From positions 28,520-92,519 of the forward strand of contig CALUFR010000017.1 of NCBI GenBank assembly GCA_944319875.1: a stretch of DNA of 64,000 nt, written 5' to 3'. Shown here in pieces: positions 1-10,051 of the stretch; position 1 is the first letter of the stretch; each line of letters starts with the position of its first letter. The notes under the pieces were generated by a model. It ran no database searches. It was not told the origin of the DNA and worked only from the letters and a program-made list of their open reading frames with translations. The translations under genes and the position numbers were made by a program. The stretch comes from an uncultured Bacteroides sp. (GTDB lineage Bacteria > Bacteroidota > Bacteroidia > Bacteroidales > Bacteroidaceae).

Positions 1-1
1 A

Positions 2-796
2 CGCCGTTTCCGCGGTTCGGATCTCCGGGTGAAGGTGAAGCTTAATCTGAAAGAAATATCCACGGGCGTGGAGAAAAAGTTCAAGCTGAAGAAATACGTC
101 ACCTGTAGCCACTGCCACGGCACGGGTGCCGAAGGCAATGGAGGAAGCGAGACTTGTCCTACCTGCAAGGGTTCGGGCTCCGTCATCCGCAACCAGCAAA
201 CCATCTTGGGCACCATGCAGACGCGTACCACCTGCCCCACTTGCGGCGGCGAAGGTAAAGTCATCAAGAACAAATGTAAGGAATGCGCAGGCGAAGGAAT
301 CGTTTATGGCGAAGAAGTGGTAACGGTAAAGATACCGGCCGGTGTGGCCGAAGGCATGCAACTTTCCATGACCGGAAAGGGAAATGCGGGCAAGCATAAC
401 GGCCTGCCGGGCGACCTCCTCATCCTCATTGAAGAAGAACCGGACAAGGAACTGATTCGTGAAGAAAATGACCTCATTTATAACCTCCTGTTGAGCTTCC
501 CCACAGCAGCCTTGGGCGGCGCTGTGGAAGTGCCCACTATCGACGGCAAAGTGAAAGTAAAAATAGAACCGGGAACCCAGCCGGGCAAAGTACTCCGCCT
601 GCGGAACAAAGGTCTGCCCAGCGTCAACGGTTACGGCATAGGTGACCTGCTGGTCAACGTCAGTGTCTACGTTCCCGAGGCCCTGAGCAAAGATGAAAAG
701 AAAGCACTGGAAGAGATGGAGGGTTCTGACAACTTCAAACCGAATGCTTCCATAAAAGAAAAAATCTTCAGGAAGTTCAAGAGTTTGTTCGAATAA
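2..796 (+). CDS. dnaJ: Chaperone protein DnaJ, C-terminal part (5' end outside window)
   Basis: Hsp40 co-chaperone that delivers unfolded protein to DnaK and stimulates its ATPase. The open frame runs in from the left edge (the residues before position 29 read RRFRGSDLR, as in full DnaJ), so the J domain and Gly/Phe region are missing only because the window starts here. Four zinc-finger repeats of the CxxCxGxG type are visible ([32 protein letters not shown]), followed by the C-terminal peptide-binding domains. The GTG at 29 is an internal valine, not the start. A clear hairpin terminator follows directly after the stop. Identity is secure from the zinc-finger pattern. Confidence 0.96.
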   Translation, partial: RRFRGSDLRVKVKLNLKEISTGVEKKFKLKKYVTCSHCHGTGAEGNGGSETCPTCKGSGSVIRNQQTILGTMQTRTTCPTCGGEGKVIKNKCKECAGEGIVYGEEVVTVKIPAGVAEGMQLSMTGKGNAGKHNGLPGDLLILIEEEPDKELIREENDLIYNLLLSFPTAALGGAVEVPTIDGKVKVKIEPGTQPGKVLRLRNKGLPSVNGYGIGDLLVNVSVYVPEALSKDEKKALEEMEGSDNFKPNASIKEKIFRKFKSLFE

Positions 797-809
797 AGTC
801 TTTACATAG

Positions 810-845
810 AAATGGAGGGTGTTTCAAGCCCTCCATTTATTTTAT
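810..845 (+). terminator. Rho-independent terminator after dnaJ
   Basis: A 10-bp perfect inverted repeat (AAATGGAGGG at 810-819 with CCCTCCATTT at 829-838) with a 9-nt loop is followed by an ATTTTAT run. It sits 13 bases after the dnaJ stop and also lies downstream of the leftward sialic-acid operon ending at 895, so it may serve both. Confidence 0.85.
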
Positions 846-894
846 CCTGTTTTCCCCTTACGTTGGCACGTCTACAAGCCGGTAAAAGTAAAAA

Positions 895-2211
895 TCAAAA
901 ATCTATTCTTACAATTGTAGGAGTACGCACTCCGGGCTTAACCTCTCCATTTATATAAAAGAAGGAGTTCTTATAGGGCACAACCACTGCTCCTGCGCGA
1001 GCCAAATTAGAAGAAGTGTATATAGTCTGCCATTCACGGCTAAAAACATTATAGACCAATAGATCCTTATTAAACTTATACCATTCTACCGGATGCGATA
1101 AGTAATCCGGAGCCGGATTCCGCAAAGCCTGTAGGAAGATGTCCTTATTGACACCTCCCATGCAAACAATCAGGCTATCACCAACCGCCGCCGCTACTCC
1201 TCCTCCCAACGAGACCATCTCACCGCGGGCATTCGTGGGAGAAGACAAAGGAACCCACTCATCACTTTCCAACAGATATTTGTAGCCATCCGTGGACAAA
1301 GAAGCTTCCATATCCGGAGACGCGGCCGAAAAGCCGCCCCACAAATAAATCGCCATTTCCCCCGTTTCACTTTTTTGAGCGGCACATACAGGCTGAGTGC
1401 GGGGCATCCCCGGGAAAGGAGACAGTTCAACCCACCCTTCAGACGGCTTTTCCAAGTTCAGGCAACAGAAGGTATTAGAAGCCTTTCCATTTCGGTTTCC
1501 TCCCACCACATACAGCTTATTATGCACCAGACAACCGGACATGTTTTCCAATGTAAAAGGTAATGAAGGAAGATTTTCCACGCCCAACTCACCATTTTCC
1601 ACCGAAAGACGAAAAACCGTTGACACAGGACCGTCCTCATTCATTCCGCCCACACAGACCACTCCTCCGGGTATGGAAACAGAAAAGCCATAGGCTATCG
1701 GTTGCGGCAATTCTCCTACTTTCTGCCAAGATAACAATGTGTCTCCCGCGATTGACGCTGCATACACATCCTTATAATACATCTTACTTCCCCCCTTCTC
1801 CGCAGGGATATCAGGGAAATTAGCCCCGCCTGCCAATAACAATACATCATCTATACAGCCGACGAAGGAAGCGGAAACGCCTTGAGAAAATTGACTACTA
1901 TCTTCAACAAACTTATTTAGCTGATGCAAGAACTTTACACTAAAATCTTTTCTTCCGCCCTCAAACAATACAGAACTACTACTTGCTTTAGAGATCAAAG
2001 GATTGTTGATGGTATCTGAATAGTTAATCATATCCAGCTCAAACAAGTAATCTTGATGCTCCAACAAAATTGAGGCCTGTATCTGTTGTATAAACATTAT
2101 ATCTGACAACAATACTAAAAATAATTTTCTGACAAACAATAGTTCAATATACCGATGGGAAACTTTTATATACATAATACTCACAAAGAATTGAATTAAA
2201 TGTCTATACAT
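895..2211 (-). CDS. Cyclically permuted mutarotase family protein, NanM-like (Kelch beta-propeller)
   Basis: Kelch-type beta-propeller related to N-acetylneuraminate epimerase NanM, which speeds conversion of the alpha to the beta anomer of free sialic acid. Several blade motifs are visible (LLLAGGANFP, VVCVGGMNEDG, LYVVGGNRNG, IYLWGGFS, MGGVNKDIF), and the stretch NPAPDYLSHPVEWYKFN is typical of the cyclically permuted mutarotase family. It is the last gene of the leftward sialic-acid locus. The first 40-60 residues are odd: AT-rich DNA, hydrophobic and poorly protein-like, so the true start is uncertain and may lie inside (a Met at residue 39, or a TTG near a signal-like stretch). A possible own -7 box is at 2318-2325. 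Function is inferred from family and context. Confidence 0.85.
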   Translation of the reverse strand: MYRHLIQFFVSIMYIKVSHRYIELLFVRKLFLVLLSDIMFIQQIQASILLEHQDYLFELDMINYSDTINNPLISKASSSSVLFEGGRKDFSVKFLHQLNKFVEDSSQFSQGVSASFVGCIDDVLLLAGGANFPDIPAEKGGSKMYYKDVYAASIAGDTLLSWQKVGELPQPIAYGFSVSIPGGVVCVGGMNEDGPVSTVFRLSVENGELGVENLPSLPFTLENMSGCLVHNKLYVVGGNRNGKASNTFCCLNLEKPSEGWVELSPFPGMPRTQPVCAAQKSETGEMAIYLWGGFSAASPDMEASLSTDGYKYLLESDEWVPLSSPTNARGEMVSLGGGVAAAVGDSLIVCMGGVNKDIFLQALRNPAPDYLSHPVEWYKFNKDLLVYNVFSREWQTIYTSSNLARAGAVVVPYKNSFFYINGEVKPGVRTPTIVRIDF

Positions 2212-2317
2212 AAAATATTATGAATTGATAACAAAGCATTATAGTTACAATTATCCCATTATATCTAAGAAATCAATGTAATATTTCCTATCTATAATCC
2301 GTTCACAGATATTACAT

Positions 2318-2325
2318 CAAATTTA
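2318..2325 (-). promoter_or_regulatory. Possible -7 box before the mutarotase gene
   Basis: Read on the minus strand this is TAAATTTG, matching TAnnTTTG. It lies in the 134-base AT-rich gap between the esterase stop and the mutarotase, so the last gene could be transcribed separately. AT-rich context makes chance matches likely. Confidence 0.35.
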
Positions 2326-2345
2326 TACGAAGAACATTTCTTTTA

Positions 2346-3437
2346 CTAAAATCCTGCATCAAATAATTGTATAAGTTTGTCCCTCACCGTAACAGCCTTT
2401 TGTATCATTCCAACATCAGAAGGATGAACGTAATCAACCCATGCATCCTCATGAAAATTAAAGTCTTCTCTACAAATATAGTGTATATTTTCCACACCCA
2501 TTTCAAACAAATCATCATAAGCCATTTTCGTTTTAGTATTTGCACTATCACATTCAGCTTCTCTTTCGCGATTAGTCATGCAATTACTGTAACCAGCATG
2601 CTCCATGATTACTATCGGTTCATTCTTGTGGACTGAACGTATTTTTCTCACCGCATTGATTGTATGTTCAGTCAACATTGCATCCTTTGTCAAATTAGAA
2701 ACACAATCCAAAATATATACTCGAGCGTCTATTTCATTTATAAAATCGAGTACTTCATCTTCCAATTTTCCATTCCCCGAGAACCCTAAATTAACGACAG
2801 GGCACCCAATATAACGTTGAAGAATATTTGTCCATGCCATACCTGGACGAGAAGCACATGCACCTTGGGTAATAGAGGTTCCATATACAACAATAGGCTT
2901 CTGATTTAATCGAGGTAGAAAATGAAAAAACTTATTGGATTCAATTCCTATTTCCATCCATCTTATCTCATTATATAAAGGTAAAAAGAGACAATATGTG
3001 GAATGAAAATCATCAACTACCAAATCATCAAATTTATATACAACTGTATCACCAAAATGATAAGTCCCTGAACAAAACAACCATCCATTATCTTTAATTT
3101 TATACATATCTATACCAGAAACACCTGTAGGAGGCATATGAGGCATTCCCAAAACATCTGACACCACATAACGAATTTGTATACATGACGCATCAGTCTG
3201 AAATCTAATAGATAAGCCAGAAGAGTGACGAGACAATTTCCATACCGGTTCTCGAACTCGGGATTGTGCCCTAAATGGTAATCTTGTATAAAACATATCC
3301 CCATCGTGAACAAAACCCTGATTATTTATCACACCAAATTGTTCTTTCATCGGGTTATACCAATTAAATTGTCCCCATAATTCCACACCAACAAGAAAGA
3401 GAACACATGTAAGAATATACTTTAACATAAGCATCAT
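2346..3437 (-). CDS. SGNH/GDSL hydrolase with N-terminal GxDLY-type domain, probable sialate/glycan O-acetylesterase
   Basis: Secreted SGNH-fold esterase of 363 residues. A signal peptide occupies about residues 1-22 (ending VELWG). An N-terminal beta-rich domain carries GIDMYK near residue 109, the GxDLY signature, then the hydrolase domain: nucleophile Ser188 in YGTSITQG (block I), Gly/Asn at NLGFSGNG (residues 216-223, block II), Asn248 in DCVSN (block III) and the Asp335/His338 pair in DYVHPSD (block V). Such proteins often remove O-acetyl groups from glycans, and the setting beside sialic-acid genes makes sialate O-acetylesterase a reasonable inference, not a demonstrated activity. Its start overlaps the sulfatase stop by four bases (translational coupling). 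The DNA is clearly AT-richer than the lyase/epimerase genes. Confidence 0.85.
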   Translation of the reverse strand: MMLMLKYILTCVLFLVGVELWGQFNWYNPMKEQFGVINNQGFVHDGDMFYTRLPFRAQSRVREPVWKLSRHSSGLSIRFQTDASCIQIRYVVSDVLGMPHMPPTGVSGIDMYKIKDNGWLFCSGTYHFGDTVVYKFDDLVVDDFHSTYCLFLPLYNEIRWMEIGIESNKFFHFLPRLNQKPIVVYGTSITQGACASRPGMAWTNILQRYIGCPVVNLGFSGNGKLEDEVLDFINEIDARVYILDCVSNLTKDAMLTEHTINAVRKIRSVHKNEPIVIMEHAGYSNCMTNREREAECDSANTKTKMAYDDLFEMGVENIHYICREDFNFHEDAWVDYVHPSDVGMIQKAVTVRDKLIQLFDAGF

Positions 3438-4921
3438 TTCTCTTCAATAAAATAGTCTAAATATCCCCATCTAAAATCAGGTTGTGTATAATCAACCTCA
3501 TTTCTCAATATTGCCTTCACTTCTTCATTTATAGCTCTTAGTTTATCAGGGTTCCGAATGGGATCATTAGTAAACTCCTGCCATTCGGAAAGTACTGTTT
3601 TTAAATTCTCAAGAACAGATTTATACTCTTCTTTACCTGAAAGATTGTGAAATTCATGTGGATCCACCCACAAATCATATAATTCATAAAGAGGGGGCCT
3701 TTTCCATGTTTGAAAGACATGCTTCATTGAGTCAGGTGCCATTTCCAGCTCTTCTACAGATAACCCTCCTGCAAAATGCCCCTCTTGATTCACATACAAT
3801 TGATAATGTGGATTATCTTCCATATAGTTATAGTTCACAATAAGTTTATACCGAGAATCTCTAACACTTCTGCGTGGATAATGCATAATAGGAGCACTCC
3901 CCATCCCTCCCGCAAAAATATAGGAATGAAGTTTCTCACTTTTACCATTTAGCACAGACAACAAACTTTTACCAGGAAGCTTTGCCGGCACTTTCCCTCC
4001 GGCTAACTCAATAAATGTAGGCAATAAATCTATTGATGAAATTAAAGCATTATTAATTACCCCTTGCTTAACATGACCCGGCCAGCTAACAATGAAAGGT
4101 ATATGTAAACCTGCTTCATAATTACTACACTTTGCTCGAGGGAATTGCTCACCATGATCCGACATATATATAATAACAGTATTGTCTAATAAGTTATTAT
4201 CAGACATTTCCCGAAGTAAAAATCCTATAGATTCATCCAAACGATTCATACAATCATAATAGCTTTCTACAAAATATTTATGCCTTGGTGAGTTGACATT
4301 AATATAAGGTAAAGGAGAGATCCGTGAGGAATCAACAAAGTGATGCGGCAATCCTTCCACCTCACGTTGAAGAGGGAAATGCGCATCCGGGAAATTAACC
4401 ATCACAAAAAAAGGCTTACCATGTAACGATTTACAAAAAGCAACAGCCTTTTCAGCATATGATTTCAAATTCTTTTTTTCAAAATTAGAGCCACGATTAT
4501 CCCAATAATCAAATGAAATGTCAGATTCCGGATTGACATGTTTTTTACCTATACAGGCTGAAGAATAGCCTAATTCTCTTAAATACTGAGGCAGTGTTTT
4601 TATACCTTCATACATACGGTACTTATGAGTCGCTAATCCTATTTGCCCATTTTGATGTGGGTATAATCCTGTAAAGATAGAACTTCTAGAAGGGCTACTC
4701 ACAGAATAAGTAACATAAGCATTCATAAATTTCATTCCATCTCTTGCCAGCGAATCAATATTGGGAGTATAAACTTTTGTATTCCCATAACAACCTATAT
4801 CACAGCCATTATCTTCCGAAACTATTAACAATATATTAGGAGTGTTCTGTGCATCTATAATATTTAAAGAAGAAATAGTTCCTGCCACAAAAAGTGACAT
4901 TTTCAAACGACCAACTTTCAT
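3434..4921 (-). CDS. Ser-type sulfatase (family S1), secreted
   Basis: Hydrolyses sulfate esters (or N-sulfates) of glycans in the periplasm or at the surface. The mature part opens with NTPNILLIVSEDNG, the metal-binding start of S1 sulfatases. The active-site signature is SSPSRSSIFTG, that is S-x-P-S-R: the first Ser must be oxidised to formylglycine by an anaerobic sulfatase-maturating enzyme, and one is encoded at 46363-47586. A second metal/active-site stretch is YMSDHGEQ, with ARAK-like residues after it (PRAKCSN). The general layout resembles sulfamidase-like S1 members, but the substrate cannot be read off. I start at 4921 because this Met gives a good signal peptide; an upstream Met at 4960 is also in frame. 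It sits between SusD and the esterase, in the same transcription unit. Confidence 0.9.
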   Translation of the reverse strand: MKVGRLKMSLFVAGTISSLNIIDAQNTPNILLIVSEDNGCDIGCYGNTKVYTPNIDSLARDGMKFMNAYVTYSVSSPSRSSIFTGLYPHQNGQIGLATHKYRMYEGIKTLPQYLRELGYSSACIGKKHVNPESDISFDYWDNRGSNFEKKNLKSYAEKAVAFCKSLHGKPFFVMVNFPDAHFPLQREVEGLPHHFVDSSRISPLPYINVNSPRHKYFVESYYDCMNRLDESIGFLLREMSDNNLLDNTVIIYMSDHGEQFPRAKCSNYEAGLHIPFIVSWPGHVKQGVINNALISSIDLLPTFIELAGGKVPAKLPGKSLLSVLNGKSEKLHSYIFAGGMGSAPIMHYPRRSVRDSRYKLIVNYNYMEDNPHYQLYVNQEGHFAGGLSVEELEMAPDSMKHVFQTWKRPPLYELYDLWVDPHEFHNLSGKEEYKSVLENLKTVLSEWQEFTNDPIRNPDKLRAINEEVKAILRNEVDYTQPDFRWGYLDYFIEEK

Positions 4922-5031
4922 ATTTTCATAATTTAAAATTAAGAAATGTACCAAAGTCATAGCAAGGCATTCTTCAAGTATTTAGTATTACTTTTACTAA
5001 ACTTTAGTACATTTCATTCAAATACTACATA

Positions 5032-6606
5032 TTACTCTTCATACCCTGGTGTTTGTTCCAATTTAGGATCTCTATCCATTAAGGTTTTTTCAATAGGCCA
5101 AAGCAATTTATGAGATTCACTATCTTTTTCCAACACTGAATGTGGATTTTCTCCATACGTTGTTGCATAGGCCGCTACATCTGAATATACAAGAGGTTCC
5201 TTATTCACATCATGCAACCGTATCAAGTCAAACCATCTCTTCCCTTCAGCGACGAATTCCTTATCGCGTTCTTTCAATATAGCTAATTCATTTTCTGCAT
5301 AATCCCCATCTACATATTTACAATCATCTGTAAAATATTCTCCATATGCACGTTTCCTTATTTGATTTATATAATCAGCGCAATGCCCCGACAAACCATT
5401 TTCAACCTCTGCCATCATTAATACAGCATCTGCATAACGATAAATGGGTATATCAGAATCATAATAACGTTTTCCGCTATCCACAGACCCCAACATTTTT
5501 TTCATTGAAACGCCAAATATAGTTAAAGTTTCATCACGATAATATTCCAAAAAAGTTGCATAACGCCTTGAATCAGTTTCATCAAATGACTTCACAAATG
5601 CTTCTTTATACTCATGACGCAACAGTCCAGAACCACAAAGGTCTAATGGATCCTGATACAGATTTCCCATATTATCCCATGACTGGCCTATAAACTGCGC
5701 AGATGAATAGACAAAAAATTCTCCCCAATTGGTAGACTCTTTTTTATCAAAATATATACTAAATATCATTTCTTTCTTCGCTGCAGTTTTATCACTTGCA
5801 TCAAACAATTTTTCATAATTATCAACCAGCGCAAATTGTCCGATAATTTGTTCCAATGATTTTTTAGCTATCTCCAAATCCTCAACACCTCCAGCAGAAT
5901 GATTACCTGTCGTAACTTTTGCAGACCACAAATAGACTTCAGCCTTTAACATTTGAGTTGCATATTTCGACCAAAAATAGGGACTTAAATCGCTATTTGC
6001 AGAATGACTAAAACCATCTTCAGATTTTTGTAAATCCTCTTTAATTTGCTGCAAGACAGTCTCTGCTGGAGCACGTTCCAAGTACAAATCTGTAACATCA
6101 AAAGCCCCATCTGATACTTTCACTTCAAGCTCAAGCGGAACACCTCCATAACTTCTATACAACCAAAAATAATAAAAAGCTCTCAACCCATAAACCTGCC
6201 CCTTATAATAGTTCAAATCGTCTTCGGACAAAAAAGAGCAAACATTTTCCAAATTATCGATAGCATGATTTACTTGGAGTATATATGTATAAAATTCACC
6301 CCAATTACCTATTCCATAGTTGTCCTGTGACAAGTTATTTAATTTGATTACTTCATAATCCAATGAAGTTCCCACACTTGAAACGCCTGTTAATAAAGTT
6401 CCCCCTCTAGCTTCACCGTATAAAAAATAATTTTCATAATTTTCTCTAACATCTCGATGAAGGCCAATAATAAAAGCCTCTACTTGCCCTTTTTCCTTCC
6501 AAAAATTACCTGCACCATAAAAATCTTCAGGATTTAAATCCAAATTGTCACAAGCAACCATTAAAAGGCCTGCAACAAACATTGATATATACACATGCTT
6601 TTTCAT
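5032..6606 (-). CDS. RagB/SusD family nutrient-binding outer-membrane lipoprotein (NanU-like by context)
   Basis: Surface lipoprotein of 524 residues that captures glycan and caps the TonB-dependent channel made by the adjacent SusC. The N-terminus has a lipoprotein signal ending LLMVAC, with Cys19 as lipidation site. The C-terminal half carries features common to SusD proteins: PIYRYADAVLMMAEV, YINQIRKRAYG and ERDKEFVAEGKRWFDLIRL. It follows SusC by 12 bases. In Tannerella the sialic-acid pair is NanO/NanU; equating this pair with them is inference from the flanking lyase, epimerase and mutarotase genes. DNA is AT-rich like the SusC gene. Confidence 0.93.
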   Translation of the reverse strand: MKKHVYISMFVAGLLMVACDNLDLNPEDFYGAGNFWKEKGQVEAFIIGLHRDVRENYENYFLYGEARGGTLLTGVSSVGTSLDYEVIKLNNLSQDNYGIGNWGEFYTYILQVNHAIDNLENVCSFLSEDDLNYYKGQVYGLRAFYYFWLYRSYGGVPLELEVKVSDGAFDVTDLYLERAPAETVLQQIKEDLQKSEDGFSHSANSDLSPYFWSKYATQMLKAEVYLWSAKVTTGNHSAGGVEDLEIAKKSLEQIIGQFALVDNYEKLFDASDKTAAKKEMIFSIYFDKKESTNWGEFFVYSSAQFIGQSWDNMGNLYQDPLDLCGSGLLRHEYKEAFVKSFDETDSRRYATFLEYYRDETLTIFGVSMKKMLGSVDSGKRYYDSDIPIYRYADAVLMMAEVENGLSGHCADYINQIRKRAYGEYFTDDCKYVDGDYAENELAILKERDKEFVAEGKRWFDLIRLHDVNKEPLVYSDVAAYATTYGENPHSVLEKDSESHKLLWPIEKTLMDRDPKLEQTPGYEE

Positions 6607-6618
6607 AACTCATCTATA

Positions 6619-9600
6619 TTAAAAACTAACATTTATACCAAATATAACAGAACGTGGTAATGAATATCCTCCCTGTGAATTAGCTCCATATTCGGGTGAA
6701 AACATTGTTTTAGAGCCAGCCCAAAGATATCCTAAATTTTGAGCCGTTACTGAAAGTTCCACACTTTGTATAAAAGCTTTTTTCAACCAATCTGTCGAAA
6801 TCCGATATGCCATTGAAATATCTCTAAATGCCAAGTAATCACCTTTATACATAAACATAGAGGTCGTACGGGCATAATTACGTTTCCCCAATTGGTCAGC
6901 ACGCATATAGATAGGATATTTAGCATTAACATTAGTTTCGGACCAAGTATCCTTTACCAAGTCTATACTATTATATGCCCCCTGCATATCACCCAATATC
7001 CACGGAGTACGAGTATCTGTCACAATATGCCCCAACGCATAATCTAAACGAGTAGACAAAGAAAGATTCTTCCATGATAAAATAAAGTTAAATCCACCAG
7101 TCCATTTAGGAACTTTGTTCCCTATTTTCACTTGGTCATATTGATCAATTACTCCATCATTATTTACATCTTTCCACTTTACATCACCTGGTTGAATCGG
7201 CAGTCCTTCTTTCTTCTCTTCATCCGTCAATTTCGACCAAGCCTCCGGACCATATAAAACTTTATTATTAGAACCATTATCCCCCACTGATTTATCAATC
7301 AAATTTCCGGGAATTTCATCATAACTCTTATATATACCCTCAGCTTTATAAGCATACACGTCTCCCCAAGATTGCCCTTCTTGATATCCTCCAACCCATA
7401 TTTTTTCATTTCCATTTCCAGAATATACCTCAAAAGCTTCCTGCCGATTTAAAGGTGTACCGTTGTTAGGCAACGATATTATTTTATTTTTATTGTATGC
7501 AATATTCCAGTTTACATTGAATTTCCAATCTTTCGTATTCACAATCCTGGCTGCAAAATCGAATTCAAAACCTGTGTTTTGGATTTCGCCATTATTTGTT
7601 TTAAAAGAATACAATCCTGCATGCGAAGGCAATTTAATATCCGCAAACTTATCCGTCGTCCGCCGATTATAATATGTCAGATTTAAATTGTACTTATTTG
7701 CCAAGAAACTTATATCCAAGCCTACTTCAAAAGTCCGAGACTTTTCCCATCTCAAATTAGAATTGGCAAGTCCTGTAATATCATATCTTGCAGTCTCACT
7801 GTTATATGCATAGTTTAACAAAAATCCATTATAACCTCCATATGAATATGTAGAATATCCCCCTTGCAAATCATATGCACCAATTCCTGAAACATTTCCA
7901 TTCAAACCATAACTAGCTCTCAATTTTCCAAAAGAAATTATATCAAGTAAAGATTTCATAAAATCTTCTTTACTGAAAACCCAGCCAGCGGACAAGCCTG
8001 GAAAAACGCCCCATCGATTATCCCCCAACAATTTAGAATATCCATCCCGACGTAACACAAATGAGAATAGATATTTACTCTTATAATCATAATTCAGACG
8101 TCCAAAGAAAGACATGATACGTTCTCTTTCATGCCATGAATCAATCTCCCGTCCCTCCTGCTGAGTCAAATTTAAATCTTGAAAATCATCTGTAGGAGCA
8201 CCATATCCATAAGCATCAAATCCCTTTCGATAAGAATCATAATATTCAAATCCTAACATTGCAGAGATGAAATGATTTTTATACATTTTTTTTTCATAAT
8301 TCAAAACTGCATTATAAGTCTGATTCAAATAACGATCATAACTGTCATAACTTTCTCTTTTGCTATCAACAGTATTTACTCCCGTCATCAAATCTCTATT
8401 AAAAGCTTCTTTCTTCAACTCATCAATATACCAGCTACCTGTGATTTTCAAATTTAATCCTTGCAAAATATCTATCACAAAAGATTGATTAAAATTATAT
8501 TTATTCCCATTATTATCCCTTATACGATTTTTCCAATTTATGAGATAATTCGAGTCTTCTAATCCTCGTACTCCAATAAGATACTCCCCATTTTCATTTA
8601 CACCTCTAAAAGTTGGAGGTACACTCAAAACTCTACTAAAATAATTCGCAATATCCTGTTCCTCCTTCACGCTAGATTGATAAACACCGTAACTTTTAGA
8701 GTCCACAAACGACACTGTGGACAAGGAAGTTAACCATTTACGAACTTTGTAATCTGCATTTAGCGTAAATGAAAATCTTTTATAATAATTGCCTACAGCA
8801 TTTCCCTGGCTATCGTTATAGCCAAAACTAGCATAGTAGTTTCCCTTATCATTTCCTCCAGAGATACTCAAATTATAATCTTGAGTAATTGCACAATCTT
8901 TAATATTAGTATCTCTTAAATCAAATTCCTTATAAATGATTTTATCACCATATACAGGATCAATCATAGTTTTCCACCCTTTATCTAGCAAAAAAGCATA
9001 TTCATCCGTATATATCATAGGACTCCAGTTTGCATTACTTACCTTATTACCATCAGCAATTGTTCCATCGGCATTAAAATAAATATTTCCGGTTCCATAC
9101 GGTTGAGCGCCTTTTAAATTTTCCATACTTGCAGTGCCTAACCAACTACCATCACTAAGTTGACAAATTTGCCCAGCTCTCTGCCAGGCTAATCTCTGAT
9201 AATACAAATAATCTTCCCCATTTAAAAAATTCCAAGTATCACGAAAATAATTCAACCCCAATTTTGCCTTAAAATTAATCTCAGAACGCCCTTTTTTCCC
9301 ACGCTTTGTAGTAACTAAAATAACACCATTATTTGCTCGTGCACCATAGATTGCCGTAGCACCTGCATCCTTCATAATTTCCATGGATTCTATGTCTTCA
9401 GGATTAATGTCACTCAAATCTTCCCGAACCTGCCCATCCACTACAACCAAAGGAGAACCTGTCCCATCTAAATTCGTTCCTCCCCGTAATACCATCGTAG
9501 GCACATCACCCGGATTTCCACTAGTTTGTTGTACTCTTAAACCTGATACAGCTCCAGATAATGCTTGGGCAGGATTTGTATGCATTCCTGTAGAAAAGAC

Positions 9601-10029
9601 TTTTTCTTCAACTTTGGCTATAGAATTAGTGACTTTACTACGAAGTTGTCTGCCCCCATACGCTGTAACTAATACGACATCCAGCACCTGCGTGTCTTCT
9701 TGCATCAATATCTCCAACGACTTACCATTCCATTCTATTTCTTGAGTGGAATAGCCAACAAAAGACACTTGTAATACATCTCCTACTTTAACGCCAGACA
9801 AAGTAAATTTGCCATTAACATCAGTAATACTACCATTTGTAGTTCCTTTCACAATAACAGAAGCTCCAATTACAGGTTCTCCTTGTACATCTTTTATCAA
9901 TCCAGTGCACAATACATTCTGTTGTACAATCTGTACATCTGCTTTCTCCACGATTAAGGCAGCATTTGCTATTCCAATAGATAATCCCAAAAGAATAGCC
10001 ACACACCAATTGAATTTTACATTTTTCAT
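6619..10029 (-). CDS. SusC/RagA family TonB-linked outer-membrane transporter (NanO-like by context)
   Basis: TonB-dependent channel that imports oligosaccharide or sialic acid across the outer membrane with its SusD partner. In order: signal peptide (MKNVKFNWCVAILLGLSIG), a carboxypeptidase-regulatory-like beta domain (KDVQGEPVIGASVIVKGT), a plug domain (SGLRVQQTSGNPGDVP, MVLRGG, YGARANNGVILVTTK), and a long 22-strand barrel ending in VIFGINVSF with terminal Phe. I start at 10029, not at the longest frame start 10083, because 10083 overlaps the epimerase gene and adds a non-signal-like leader; 10029 leaves 22 bases after the epimerase stop. It lacks the extra N-terminal anti-sigma-partner (STN) domain, so regulation by the ROK protein rather than an ECF sigma/anti-sigma pair is likely. 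Confidence 0.95.
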   Translation of the reverse strand: MKNVKFNWCVAILLGLSIGIANAALIVEKADVQIVQQNVLCTGLIKDVQGEPVIGASVIVKGTTNGSITDVNGKFTLSGVKVGDVLQVSFVGYSTQEIEWNGKSLEILMQEDTQVLDVVLVTAYGGRQLRSKVTNSIAKVEEKVFSTGMHTNPAQALSGAVSGLRVQQTSGNPGDVPTMVLRGGTNLDGTGSPLVVVDGQVREDLSDINPEDIESMEIMKDAGATAIYGARANNGVILVTTKRGKKGRSEINFKAKLGLNYFRDTWNFLNGEDYLYYQRLAWQRAGQICQLSDGSWLGTASMENLKGAQPYGTGNIYFNADGTIADGNKVSNANWSPMIYTDEYAFLLDKGWKTMIDPVYGDKIIYKEFDLRDTNIKDCAITQDYNLSISGGNDKGNYYASFGYNDSQGNAVGNYYKRFSFTLNADYKVRKWLTSLSTVSFVDSKSYGVYQSSVKEEQDIANYFSRVLSVPPTFRGVNENGEYLIGVRGLEDSNYLINWKNRIRDNNGNKYNFNQSFVIDILQGLNLKITGSWYIDELKKEAFNRDLMTGVNTVDSKRESYDSYDRYLNQTYNAVLNYEKKMYKNHFISAMLGFEYYDSYRKGFDAYGYGAPTDDFQDLNLTQQEGREIDSWHERERIMSFFGRLNYDYKSKYLFSFVLRRDGYSKLLGDNRWGVFPGLSAGWVFSKEDFMKSLLDIISFGKLRASYGLNGNVSGIGAYDLQGGYSTYSYGGYNGFLLNYAYNSETARYDITGLANSNLRWEKSRTFEVGLDISFLANKYNLNLTYYNRRTTDKFADIKLPSHAGLYSFKTNNGEIQNTGFEFDFAARIVNTKDWKFNVNWNIAYNKNKIISLPNNGTPLNRQEAFEVYSGNGNEKIWVGGYQEGQSWGDVYAYKAEGIYKSYDEIPGNLIDKSVGDNGSNNKVLYGPEAWSKLTDEEKKEGLPIQPGDVKWKDVNNDGVIDQYDQVKIGNKVPKWTGGFNFILSWKNLSLSTRLDYALGHIVTDTRTPWILGDMQGAYNSIDLVKDTWSETNVNAKYPIYMRADQLGKRNYARTTSMFMYKGDYLAFRDISMAYRISTDWLKKAFIQSVELSVTAQNLGYLWAGSKTMFSPEYGANSQGGYSLPRSVIFGINVSF

Positions 10030-10051
10030 GATAAAGAGAATTAAGTTAATA

